Assembly (NCBI GenBank): GCA_031255425.1
Contig: JAIRSN010000192.1
Span: forward strand, 1-5,411
Length of the DNA stretch: 5,411 nucleotides
Source: Dysgonamonadaceae bacterium
Lineage (GTDB): Bacteria > Bacteroidota > Bacteroidia > Bacteroidales > Azobacteroidaceae
Reading direction: 5' to 3'
The stretch's first letter is position 1. Each line of letters starts with the position of its first letter. The position numbers and the translations under genes were made by a program. Below are positions 1 to 5,292 of the stretch, one piece after another. The notes under the pieces were generated by a model. The model did not search any database. It saw nothing but the letters and a program-made list of their open reading frames with translations, and was not told the origin of the DNA.

Positions 1-52
1 AACAAGGTAAAAAGTTTCTCTATTCAATCCGTTTACAGGGATTTGCCTGGAA

Positions 53-82
53 CAAAGATACAATATTTTTTTAAATTGCAAC
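53..82 (-). promoter_or_regulatory. Leftward Bacteroidetes-type promoter for a gene outside the window
   Basis: Read on the minus strand, positions 60-53 are TATCTTTG, an exact match to the Bacteroidetes -7 consensus TAnnTTTG. A GTTG at 82-79, 18 nt upstream, is an acceptable -33 element (consensus TTTG). The spacer is very AT-rich. No ATG follows on the minus strand between 52 and 1, so the driven gene must start left of the window and at least the first ~45 nt are 5' leader. The same GGAACAAAGATA string recurs at the ruvA promoter. Seen: the boxes. Inferred: activity and direction. Confidence 0.6.
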
Positions 83-101
83 GAAACCGGGTGAAAAATC
101 A

Positions 102-119
102 GCCGCGCAGCCGCTTTTA
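102..119 (-). repeat. REP-like palindromic repeat, copy 1
   Basis: On the minus strand this reads TAAAAGCGGCTGCGCGGC: a TAAAA head, then a 5-bp stem around a TGC loop with one mismatch. Positions 105-119 are the exact reverse complement of 187-201 (15 bp), so copies 1 and 2 form an inverted pair pointing outward. It lies about 40 nt upstream of the leftward -7 box at 53-60. Confidence 0.75.
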
Positions 120-186
120 CCCATATATATAGGATGTGATGAAAGGGCATCGCACAATGCCGTATCCTATGCATCATTAATAGAAG

Positions 187-205
187 TAAAAGCGGCTGCG
201 CCGCC
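187..205 (+). repeat. REP-like palindromic repeat, copy 2 (perfect hairpin)
   Basis: TAAAAGCGGCTGCGCCGCC. GCGGC (192-196) and GCCGC (200-204) form a perfect 5-bp stem around the loop TGC (197-199). It is the inverted partner of copy 1 and a direct repeat of copy 3. Confidence 0.8.
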
Positions 206-280
206 AACCCAGAACGGGTTGAATAACCCAGCCCAACGGCAACGCCTTGGGTATCGGCGATGGCGCCCGCCCCCAAAAAA
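206..280. other. Foldable spacer between repeat copies 2 and 3
   Basis: This stretch contains consecutive hairpins: AACCC 206-210 with GGGTT 216-220; CCCAA 232-236 plus GGC 238-240 with GCC 244-246 plus TTGGG 247-251 (loop AAC, one bulged C); and GGCG 256-259 with CGCC 264-267. It ends in CCCCCAAAAAA just before copy 3, resembling the CCTCCCAAAAATA just before copy 5 (3915-3927), so this flank belongs to the repeat unit. The in-frame ATG at 219 lies here but is not a credible gene start. Confidence 0.45.
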
Positions 281-299
281 TAAAAGCGGCTGCGCCTCT
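281..299 (+). repeat. REP-like palindromic repeat, copy 3
   Basis: TAAAAGCGGCTGCGCCTCT, the same 16-base core as copy 2. The stem GCGGC 286-290 / GCCTC 294-298 carries one C-T mismatch around loop TGC. It ends 18 nt before the -7 box of the peptidase-nadC promoter, so the hairpin sits at the place where a -33 element would be expected. Confidence 0.75.
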
Positions 300-317
300 A
301 AGATGAAAAAATTCCCT

Positions 318-325
318 TATCTTTG
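318..325 (+). promoter_or_regulatory. -7 box of the peptidase-nadC promoter
   Basis: TATCTTTG matches the Bacteroidetes -7 consensus exactly. Transcription would start near 331-333, giving a ~22-nt leader to the ATG at 354. No TTTG-like -33 element is present at the right distance; that place is taken by the GC-rich repeat copy 3. This promoter lies inside the upstream reading-frame extension and therefore argues for the start at 354. Confidence 0.65.
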
Positions 326-353
326 CCCCATATTAATTACTAAATTCAAAATC

Positions 354-1523
354 ATGAAACAAATTTTCATCCTATTCATTTCCTTCCTGTATACAATTAT
401 AGCATATACACAGGAAGAAACCAAACCCGCCTTTCAATTTACAACAACGAAAGAAATCCCCATCACAACCGTAAAAAACCAGGCAAGTTCGGGAACCTGC
501 TGGAGTTTTTCGAGCATCGGACTGATCGAAGCCGAACTGTTACGGCAGGGAAAAGGCACACACGACCTGTCCGAGATGTACCTTGTCCGCAAAAGTTACG
601 AAGACAAAGCAAAGAAATACGTCCGGATGGCAGGGACGATCAATTTCGCGGGAGGCGGCTCCTGTGCCGACATCCTGGCAGGGATTCAACAGTACGGCAT
701 CGTACCCGACGCGGTGCAGCCCGGACTGAACTACGGCGAACCGTTGCACCGGCACGGCGAACTGGACATGCTGCTGAAAGCATACGTCGGAGCCGTGATC
801 AAGAACCCGAACAAAAAGCTGTCTACCGCTTGGTACGAAGGCTTTTCCGGCATTCTGGACGCCTACCTGGGGAAATGTCCCGAAACGTTCGACTACAACG
901 GCACGCAGTATACGCCGCAAGGCTTTGCGCAATCGTTGGGAATCCGGCCCGGCGATTATGTGTCGCTGACCTCCTTCACGCACCACCCGTTTTACACCTC
1001 CTTCCCCATCGAGATTCCCGACAACTGGCAGTGGTCGTATTCCTACAACCTGCCGTTGGACGAACTGATGCAAGTCATCGACCGGGCGATTGAAAAAGGA
1101 TACACCGTAGCCTGGGCGACCGATGTCAGCGAAAAAGGATTCAGCCGGAAAGGGATTGCCATCGTCCCCGACACGGAAGCGGCAGAAAGCGCCGGCTCCG
1201 ACCAGGCACGCTGGACAGGCGCGAAGGAAGACCCCGTGAGCAGCCTGTCGGCGCCCCTCCCGGAAAAACAGATCACGCAGGAAATGCGGCAGGAAGCGTT
1301 CGACAACTACGAAACGACCGACGACCACGGCATGTTGATCTACGGCACCGCGCAGGACCAGAACGGCACGAAATACTACTTGGTGAAAAACTCGTGGGGG
1401 ACCAAAGTCGCCTACGACGGCATCTGGTATGCATCCGTTCCCTATGTAAGGTATAAAACGATCAACATCGTCGTACACAAAGACGTTTTATCCAAAGAAT
1501 TAACAAAAAAAATAGGCTTATAA
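354..1523 (+). CDS. Secreted C1B-type cysteine peptidase (bleomycin hydrolase / aminopeptidase C family)
   Basis: Predicted thiol peptidase of 389 aa in the papain clan, subfamily C1B. Residues 1-19 form a Sec signal peptide (K3, then a hydrophobic stretch IFILFISFLYTIIAY) with likely cleavage before Q20, so the enzyme should act in the periplasm or outside the cell. All catalytic positions are visible: oxyanion Gln43 and nucleophile Cys49 in NQASSGTCWSFSS, His325 in TDDHGMLIYG, Asn346 in VKNSWG. The 276-residue Cys-His spacing is typical of C1B and far longer than in papain. Only ~23 residues separate the signal cleavage site from Gln43, so there is no inhibitory pro-domain. Residues ~272-300 are a small/acidic-rich loop. 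The frame is open back to 219, but those 45 residues are repeat DNA containing the promoter, so I chose ATG 354. nadC follows after 11 bp. Whether it is an aminopeptidase or an endopeptidase cannot be told; the family assignment is firm. Confidence 0.9.
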   Translation: MKQIFILFISFLYTIIAYTQEETKPAFQFTTTKEIPITTVKNQASSGTCWSFSSIGLIEAELLRQGKGTHDLSEMYLVRKSYEDKAKKYVRMAGTINFAGGGSCADILAGIQQYGIVPDAVQPGLNYGEPLHRHGELDMLLKAYVGAVIKNPNKKLSTAWYEGFSGILDAYLGKCPETFDYNGTQYTPQGFAQSLGIRPGDYVSLTSFTHHPFYTSFPIEIPDNWQWSYSYNLPLDELMQVIDRAIEKGYTVAWATDVSEKGFSRKGIAIVPDTEAAESAGSDQARWTGAKEDPVSSLSAPLPEKQITQEMRQEAFDNYETTDDHGMLIYGTAQDQNGTKYYLVKNSWGTKVAYDGIWYASVPYVRYKTINIVVHKDVLSKELTKKIGL

Positions 1524-1534
1524 ACCGAAGAAAG

Positions 1535-2377
1535 ATGAAACAGGAATTGATAGACGAACTGATCCGGCTGGCATTCAAAGAAGACATTGGCGACGGCGAC
1601 CACACAACGCTGGCGACCATTCCGGCGACGGCGCAAGGCAAAGTGCAGTTGTTGGTCAAGGAAGAAGGCATTCTGGCGGGCGTAGCGGTAGCCGGACAGA
1701 TTTTCCACGCCTTCGATGCAGGGTTGCGCATGAACGTATTGATCCCCGACGGAACGGAAGTGAAGCCGGGCGACATCGCCTTCACGGTGGAAGGCAAGGT
1801 GCAGTCGCTGTTGCAGACCGAGCGGCTGGTACTGAACGTGATGCAGCGGATGAGCGGCATCGCCACCACCACCCGGAAGTATGTGAAACTGCTGGAAGGG
1901 ACCCGGGCGAAAGTGCTGGACACCCGCAAGACAACGCCCGGTTTGCGCATCCTCGAAAAGGAAGCGGTCGCCGTGGGCGGCGGGACGAATCACCGGATCG
2001 GGCTTTTCGATATGATTCTCCTGAAAGACAACCACATTGACTTTGCCGGAGGAATCGAAAACGCCATCGTCCGGACCCGGGAATACCTGCGGGAAAAAGG
2101 GAAACAACTGCCGGTAGAGGTCGAAGTCCGCAACTTTGAAGAGCTGGAAGAAGCGCTGCGGGTAGGCGGAATCGACCGGATCATGCTGGACAATTTCAGC
2201 GTGGCGGACACGCGGGAAGCGGTGTCACGGGTCGGCGGAAGGTACGAACTGGAATCTTCGGGCGGCATCACCGGCGACACGCTCCGCGCCTATGCCGAAA
2301 CGGGCGTGGACTACATCTCCGCCGGCGCACTTACGCACTCCATCAAAAGTTTAGATATGAGCCTGAAAGCGGTTTGA
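1535..2377 (+). CDS. nadC: Nicotinate-nucleotide pyrophosphorylase (quinolinate phosphoribosyltransferase)
   Basis: Cytosolic enzyme of de novo NAD synthesis: quinolinate + PRPP gives nicotinate mononucleotide, CO2 and PPi. The 280-aa length is normal for the family. Visible family signatures: EDIGDGDHTT (16-25), TERLVLNVMQRMSGIAT (95-111), RKTTPGLR (131-138), the GGGTNHR segment (148-154), KDNH (164-167), the acidic E195/E197 pair, MLDNFS (217-222), ESSGGI (240-245) and SAGALTHS (262-269). The N-terminal alpha/beta sandwich (about 1-110) precedes the open alpha/beta barrel. It starts 11 bp after the peptidase stop, behind a purine-rich GAAGAAAG, so the two are almost certainly co-transcribed. 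nadA and nadB are not in the window. It converges on the PP2C-like gene with a 12-bp gap. No missing key residue was noticed. Confidence 0.97.
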   Translation: MKQELIDELIRLAFKEDIGDGDHTTLATIPATAQGKVQLLVKEEGILAGVAVAGQIFHAFDAGLRMNVLIPDGTEVKPGDIAFTVEGKVQSLLQTERLVLNVMQRMSGIATTTRKYVKLLEGTRAKVLDTRKTTPGLRILEKEAVAVGGGTNHRIGLFDMILLKDNHIDFAGGIENAIVRTREYLREKGKQLPVEVEVRNFEELEEALRVGGIDRIMLDNFSVADTREAVSRVGGRYELESSGGITGDTLRAYAETGVDYISAGALTHSIKSLDMSLKAV

Positions 2378-2380
2378 CTT

Positions 2381-2439
2381 CACAGGCAATTAAATAAAGG
2401 AATAGACCAGCTTGTTTATTTTGCGTTTAATTGCCTGTG
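2381..2439. terminator. Perfect 14-bp inverted repeat at the convergent gene ends
   Basis: CACAGGCAATTAAA (2381-2394) is the exact reverse complement of 2426-2439. Inside it TAAA 2395-2398 can also pair with TTTA 2415-2418. It starts 3 bp after the nadC stop; its right arm lies in the last codons of the PP2C-like gene and its left arm covers that gene's stop codon. Transcripts from either side would fold a long stem, so a bidirectional stop or 3'-end stabiliser is plausible. There is no U-tract on either strand, so it is not a standard intrinsic terminator. Confidence 0.5.
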
Positions 2440-3121
2440 CATCGTATACGCCCCGGAGCGGGACGAGATGACCGGAAAAACGCCTTTTGTACTTATTCAG
2501 GTAGTATGTTTTTATCTGCGAAAGTTTTTCTTCCGCCGTGGCGTGTACTTTCAGGATTTCGCAGATATTCTTTTCGTCCTGCGCATTGAAGGGATTGCAG
2601 TTGGAAATCAGGAACTGGTCGTCGGGACGCACGTCTTTCAGAATCACCACATTAATCTCCACCGGCTGGTGGGCGCCCCGGATTTTCCGGCCGGGCGAAG
2701 CGTCGATGGTTTCGTAAACAATCCGGTTTTCCCGTATCTGGTAAATCCGGCTTTCCCCGATCTGGCACAGGTAAACGCAATCGGAAGCCAGGTAAAACAG
2801 CGACAAAGCCGTGGACAGTTCCTGCCGCTCCGGATGGCTTTTCCGGTATTCCGACAGGGCAATTTCCCCCATCCGGATGGCTTTTTCGATAAAGTCGACG
2901 GAAATATCTTCCTGCCCGTCCAGGAAAGAATGAAAGTAAGTTTTAATCGTTTCACAGGTTATTTGCCCGGCGACCAGCGAACTGCCGGTGTTGCCTCCGC
3001 AAGTGATAAAGAGCCGGTTTCCTTTTTCTAAAGAATCGTGCGAAGGATGAATAATCTCGGTATTTTTCATCCCGGTTTCCGTTTCGCTCACGGAAAAAGG
3101 CCTGTGTGTAACTATATTCAT
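2390..3121 (-). CDS. Degenerate PP2C-like protein (probable pseudophosphatase)
   Basis: 243 aa, soluble, with no signal peptide or membrane segment. It follows the PP2C (PPM) Ser/Thr phosphatase layout, but every metal-binding motif is altered. RLFITCGGNTG (36-46) stands where active relatives have RLFivcDGMGG; IGESR (121-125) replaces GDSR; FLISNC (170-175) replaces a cSDG motif; GMKNTEIIHP (17-26) stands for the G-R-NQED-IYP segment. The stretch between the IGESR strand and HQPVEINVVILKDVRPDD is shorter than usual, so the flap region appears deleted. The comparison is with Bacteroides PP2C proteins recalled from memory. The fold hints at phosphoprotein or ligand binding rather than catalysis, which is inference. 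ATG 3121 is preferred over the in-frame ATG at 3070 because the extra 17 residues align with the family N-terminus. It lies 89 bp downstream of ruvA with no clear promoter between, so probably co-transcribed. Confidence 0.7.
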   Translation of the reverse strand: MNIVTHRPFSVSETETGMKNTEIIHPSHDSLEKGNRLFITCGGNTGSSLVAGQITCETIKTYFHSFLDGQEDISVDFIEKAIRMGEIALSEYRKSHPERQELSTALSLFYLASDCVYLCQIGESRIYQIRENRIVYETIDASPGRKIRGAHQPVEINVVILKDVRPDDQFLISNCNPFNAQDEKNICEILKVHATAEEKLSQIKTYYLNKYKRRFSGHLVPLRGVYDAQAIKRKINKLVYSFI

Positions 3122-3210
3122 GTCGTTAATACTTCTACGGATCTTTTACTATTTTTAACGGTATTCGATTGGTTTTTATTGTCCTTGAGTTGTTAAATCG
3201 GAGGATAATT

Positions 3211-3804
3211 TCAGAGCAGCGTCAAAGCCCTTTTGATAATCTGTTCTACGGTAAAAGCGGGATTTTCCTTCGCAATCTGGTGAACGACCTTCTGCGAAGC
3301 GGGGAGATTGAATCCCAGCATCACCAATGCAGACACGGCTTCTTTGGCGGTTTCGGAGTTCAGCGGAGAGGCGGCAGCCGTTCCGGAGGGGAAGTCGCGG
3401 GGTTTTATTTTATCTTTCAGGTCCAGGATAATTCGCTCGGCGGTTTTGCTGCCGATTCCCTTGACGGTTTTCAAAGCGGAGGTGTTGCCGGACGAAATGA
3501 TGCCTTCGAGTTCGTAGATCGCCAGGGACGACAGCACCATGCGGGCGGTGTTCGCCCCTACCCCGGAGACGGAGATAAGCAACAGGAACAGTTCGCGTTC
3601 GCGCTTGTCCGAGAAGCCGAAAAGCTGGTGCGCATCTTCCCGGATCACCTCGTAGACAAACAGTTTGCAGGTTTTCAGTTCGCTCAAAACCGAATACGTA
3701 TTCAACGAGATATGGATAAAATACCCCAATCCGCCTGCTTCCACCACCACGGACGCCGGGGTCCGTTCAACAATTTCACCTTTAATATAATCCAGCATGA
3801 TCAT
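3211..3804 (-). CDS. ruvA: Holliday junction branch migration protein RuvA
   Basis: RuvA tetramers bind four-way DNA junctions and load the RuvB motor for branch migration, with RuvC resolving the junction. The 197-aa protein has the three usual domains: OB-fold (about 1-66), two helix-hairpin-helix motifs ([17 protein letters not shown], 75-91, and [16 protein letters not shown], 114-129), an Ala/Ser/Pro-rich linker (~138-150), and the RuvB-contacting C-terminal domain ([16 protein letters not shown], 155-170). The acidic pin pair Glu56-Asp57 in [10 protein letters not shown] is conserved. Start choice is uncertain: ATG 3804 gives [10 protein letters not shown], while ATG 3798 gives MLDYIKGE, closer to the MIEYIKGE-type start I recall from relatives. 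The promoter at 3831-3824 leaves a 13- or 19-nt leader. The PP2C-like gene follows; ruvB and ruvC are not in the window. Confidence 0.97.
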   Translation of the reverse strand: MIMLDYIKGEIVERTPASVVVEAGGLGYFIHISLNTYSVLSELKTCKLFVYEVIREDAHQLFGFSDKRERELFLLLISVSGVGANTARMVLSSLAIYELEGIISSGNTSALKTVKGIGSKTAERIILDLKDKIKPRDFPSGTAAASPLNSETAKEAVSALVMLGFNLPASQKVVHQIAKENPAFTVEQIIKRALTLL

Positions 3805-3823
3805 TCATTTTAATTAGCCGGAA

Positions 3824-3849
3824 CAAAGATAACAATTTCTATCGTTATC
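3824..3849 (-). promoter_or_regulatory. ruvA promoter -7 box with an overlapping inverted repeat
   Basis: Minus strand 3831-3824 reads TATCTTTG, an exact Bacteroidetes -7 match, predicting a start near 3817 and a very short leader. GATAAC (3828-3833) and GTTATC (3844-3849) form a 6-bp inverted repeat with a 10-nt spacer overlapping the -7 box, a possible operator. No good -33 box is seen; repeat copy 4 occupies that position. Confidence 0.6.
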
Positions 3850-3850
3850 C

Positions 3851-3869
3851 GGCGGCACAGCCGCTTTTA
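3851..3869 (-). repeat. REP-like palindromic repeat, copy 4
   Basis: The minus strand reads TAAAAGCGGCTGTGCCGCC: the same head and perfect GCGGC/GCCGC stem as copy 2, with loop TGT instead of TGC. It lies 19 nt upstream of the ruvA -7 box, the same placement as copy 3 relative to the peptidase promoter. Confidence 0.8.
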
Positions 3870-3920
3870 TAATTTTAAAGAGTACGGTGTATCTGCTACG
3901 CATAGGGGGACTGCCTCCCA

Positions 3921-3944
3921 AAAATATAAAAGACACTGCGTGTC
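3921..3944 (-). terminator. Repeat copy 5, acting as a possible terminator of the HTH gene
   Basis: GACAC (3932-3936), loop TGC, GTGTC (3940-3944) is a perfect 5-bp hairpin. It has the TAAAA head and TGC loop of the other copies but a different stem with compensating bases. Read leftward, the hairpin begins within the TGA stop of the HTH gene (3945-3943) and is followed by TTTTATATTTTT, so it can serve as an intrinsic terminator, though the stem is short. It should help separate this gene from ruvA. Confidence 0.5.
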
Positions 3945-4905
3945 AAAATTCTTCGATGATCCGCCGTTGCGTTTCAAAAAAGAGGATCCGTTCTTTTTCC
4001 CCGGTCACCGTTATCAGGGACGAGTTGCGGATAATCGACCAGAACCAGCTTTTTATCAGGTCGAAAGTTTTCCGGTCGATGGAGATGGTAAACGTCAGGA
4101 TAAACGTCCAGATCATGCTCAGCTTGTAATTCTGGGTATCCATATAGGTATAATTGGTATCGATATTTATGCTGGAGATATAAATCTGCACCTTGTTTTT
4201 TGTTTCCGGGAAGAATCCGCTGACGGCGATTGTCTCCATATAGTCGAGGAACTGTACCAGTTCTTCTTTGATCAGTGCCAGGTCTTCGTCCTTGATAAGC
4301 CGGATGCTGTTGAAATACTTCACGTCGTTGATCAGGTTCTGAATCATCTGGTTGTCGAGGATGTAAGAGGTGGTGTGTATGTTCTTCGACTCGTTGTAGC
4401 AGGACTCAAACAGCGTCGAGATCCGTTCCGGAACGAAAGTTTCGTGAAAAGGTTTTATCTGGTTGTAATTATAATGATAGTGCCATTTGAAGACATAGAA
4501 CCGGGAAATAAGTTTAAACCCGGTATAAAGCGTTTGCGGTATGATGTTGGAAACGATGCCGGTTTCGGTGTTCTTTTCATTTTTCGAATTCCGGATAATG
4601 TTCACATAATCCTGTATCATCGAATAGTCGATTTCGTGCGGGTCCATGTACTCGATCAACTTCAACTGAAAGACCCGGTTTTTATGCGAATCGATATTGA
4701 GAATATGATCCAACGAAATGCCCAAGGTTTTGGAAAGCCTCACAATCTCCTGAAAAGTAAACGGGACTTCGCGCCTCAACCGCCGGTAGACGGCTTCTTT
4801 TTCGATACACAATATATCGACCAATTTACTTACCAACTTGGAATTCTGAGGAATTTTTTTCCTGATTTCGTCTAACAGCGCATCATACACTTGATTATTT
4901 TTCAT
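3943..4905 (-). CDS. HTH-domain transcriptional regulator-like protein, target unknown
   Basis: 320 aa, cytosolic. Residues ~20-70 (NSKLVSKLVDILCIEKEAVY, then RRLRREVPFTFQEIVRLSKT, then LGISLDHIL) form an XRE/BetR-like helix-turn-helix: a first helix pair, a recognition-type helix with basic RRLRR, and a helix ending in the SLD turn typical of such domains. I recall this N-terminus from Bacteroides HTH proteins of unknown function. Residues 75-320 are probably mostly helical, rich in Tyr, Phe, Asn and Ile (e.g. WHYHYNYN, 141-148), with no sensor domain that I recognise and no signal peptide or convincing transmembrane helix. The gene is visibly more AT-rich than the peptidase-nadC pair. It is probably monocistronic, ending in hairpin copy 5. 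No confident promoter was found upstream. Binding to the hairpin-rich region upstream (autoregulation) is possible but untested. Confidence 0.75.
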   Translation of the reverse strand: MKNNQVYDALLDEIRKKIPQNSKLVSKLVDILCIEKEAVYRRLRREVPFTFQEIVRLSKTLGISLDHILNIDSHKNRVFQLKLIEYMDPHEIDYSMIQDYVNIIRNSKNEKNTETGIVSNIIPQTLYTGFKLISRFYVFKWHYHYNYNQIKPFHETFVPERISTLFESCYNESKNIHTTSYILDNQMIQNLINDVKYFNSIRLIKDEDLALIKEELVQFLDYMETIAVSGFFPETKNKVQIYISSINIDTNYTYMDTQNYKLSMIWTFILTFTISIDRKTFDLIKSWFWSIIRNSSLITVTGEKERILFFETQRRIIEEF

Positions 4906-5250
4906 AACACATCAAATTAGTTATACTTAAGAGCGTTTAATTTTTTTGATTTTATGGGACACTAATGTACGGCCATTTAACAAAATGGGAAAGCAATCGA
5001 TACTCTTTTACAGCCAATGTGAAATGCAATCGGAGTATTTTTTGTAAAAATCCGGCGCCGGCTTACGAAGAAACGGGAAATGCGGCAGACTGTCACTTCG
5101 AATTACGCTCTGCCGATAATTGTGACGGAAATTATACGGAAATCATATTTCGGCGATTCGCATTTTCCCTGTTTTGCTTATAATGAAAATGCGGTTGGCG
5201 AAATATACGGAAAAAGGTTTTTTCCGCCGCAAATTCACTCGTAGAATAGC
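4906..5250. other. Intergenic region with a hairpin cluster, no supported gene
   Basis: No convincing coding sequence is present. 4906-5040 is AT-rich leader and upstream DNA of the HTH gene without a clear TAnnTTTG box. From 5052 onward hairpins follow one another: the palindrome CCGGCGCCGG 5052-5061; CGGCAGA 5083-5089 with TCTGCCG 5109-5115; ATAATT 5116-5121 with AATTAT 5130-5135; the long hairpin 5145-5206; and CGGAAAAA 5208-5215 with TTTTTCCG 5219-5226. ACGGAAA occurs at 5125, 5136 and 5207, and TATACGGAAA is a 10-bp direct repeat (5133-5142, 5204-5213). A 72-codon frame at 4965-5183 cuts through these hairpins and looks spurious. Confidence 0.55.
5145..5206. repeat. 62-nt near-continuous inverted repeat
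   Basis: ATATTTCG 5145-5152 pairs with CGAAATAT 5199-5206 and CGCATTTTC 5159-5167 pairs with GAAAATGCG 5185-5193, both perfectly. Between them CGAT 5154-5157 can pair with GTTG 5194-5197 using G-T wobbles. The terminal loop is 17 nt. There is no T-tract on either side, so it is not a classic terminator. It could be a structured RNA, an operator or a remnant of a mobile element. Confidence 0.6.
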
Positions 5251-5281
5251 TTTTCTCCGGGTTCGAAATGCGATACCTTTG
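5251..5281 (+). promoter_or_regulatory. Rightward Bacteroidetes-type promoter
   Basis: TACCTTTG at 5274-5281 matches TAnnTTTG exactly. TTTTC at 5251-5255 gives a TTTG-like -33 element with ~19-nt spacing, the best promoter spacing in the window. The predicted start is near 5288. Confidence 0.6.
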
Positions 5282-5292
5282 TCATGTAATTA

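Larger units (their letters stand above)
102..205. mobile_element. REPIN-like doublet A (two inverted REP-like hairpins)
   Basis: Copies 1 and 2 of the palindromic repeat face outward around a 67-bp core (120-186). The core is itself foldable: ATAGGAT at 129-135 pairs with ATCCTAT at 164-170, and inside it GGCAT 146-150 pairs with ATGCC 157-161. Two inverted REP sequences around a short core is the architecture of REPINs, non-autonomous elements moved in other bacteria by RAYT (IS200/IS605-like) transposases. No transposase is present here, so mobility is inference. A third copy (281-299) in the same direction as copy 2 may extend the element to 102-299. Positions 1-353 contain no gene. Confidence 0.5.
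3851..3944. mobile_element. REPIN-like doublet B
   Basis: Copies 4 (leftward) and 5 (rightward) face outward around a 56-bp core, giving a 94-bp unit with the layout and near-size of the 104-bp unit at 102-205. The core contains GGGA (3907-3910) / TCCC (3916-3919) around CTGCC. Together with 102-205 this shows a dispersed family with hairpin ends. Insertion as a unit is inferred from the architecture only. Confidence 0.5.

Noticed and set aside
1..10. AACAAGGTAA resembles the conserved 3' end of 16S rRNA
   Set aside because: The following bases do not continue the rRNA sequence, and a leftward promoter lies 45 bp away; a chance match.
102..299. CRISPR array or tandem repeat
   Set aside because: Repeat copies are in mixed orientation with unequal spacing and no unit-length spacers, so this is not a CRISPR array.
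219..353. 45-codon N-terminal extension of the peptidase reading frame
   Set aside because: It is made of repeat DNA and contains the -7 promoter box at 318-325. The ATG at 354 starts a clean signal peptide, so the extension is not part of the protein.
540..1478. 312-codon open frame antisense to the peptidase gene
   Set aside because: Its codons mirror a gene with all catalytic motifs intact. The translation shows no recognisable family and is rich in Val, Arg, Phe and Gly as expected of a shadow frame in GC-rich DNA.
1442..2107. Open frames on the minus strand across the peptidase end and nadC
   Set aside because: They are shadows of the strongly supported nadC gene and show no recognised motif.
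2468..3031. 187-codon plus-strand frame opposite the PP2C-like gene
   Set aside because: The minus-strand frame aligns with a known fold along its length; this one is its shadow, without promoter or motif.
3124..3160. CGTTAA/TTAACG inverted repeat just upstream of the PP2C-like start
   Set aside because: It is only 6 bp with a 25-nt spacer in AT-rich DNA; not distinguishable from chance.
3169..3813. 214-codon plus-strand frame opposite ruvA
   Set aside because: ruvA is unambiguous and this frame has shadow-like composition.
3940..4875. 311-codon plus-strand frame opposite the HTH gene
   Set aside because: The minus frame has a coherent HTH domain. The plus frame is rich in Val, Asp, Phe and Gln from mirrored codons and begins inside the repeat hairpin.
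4965..5183. 72-codon plus-strand frame in the right intergenic region
   Set aside because: It runs through several hairpins, has no promoter or ribosome site and no recognised motif; it is probably chance.
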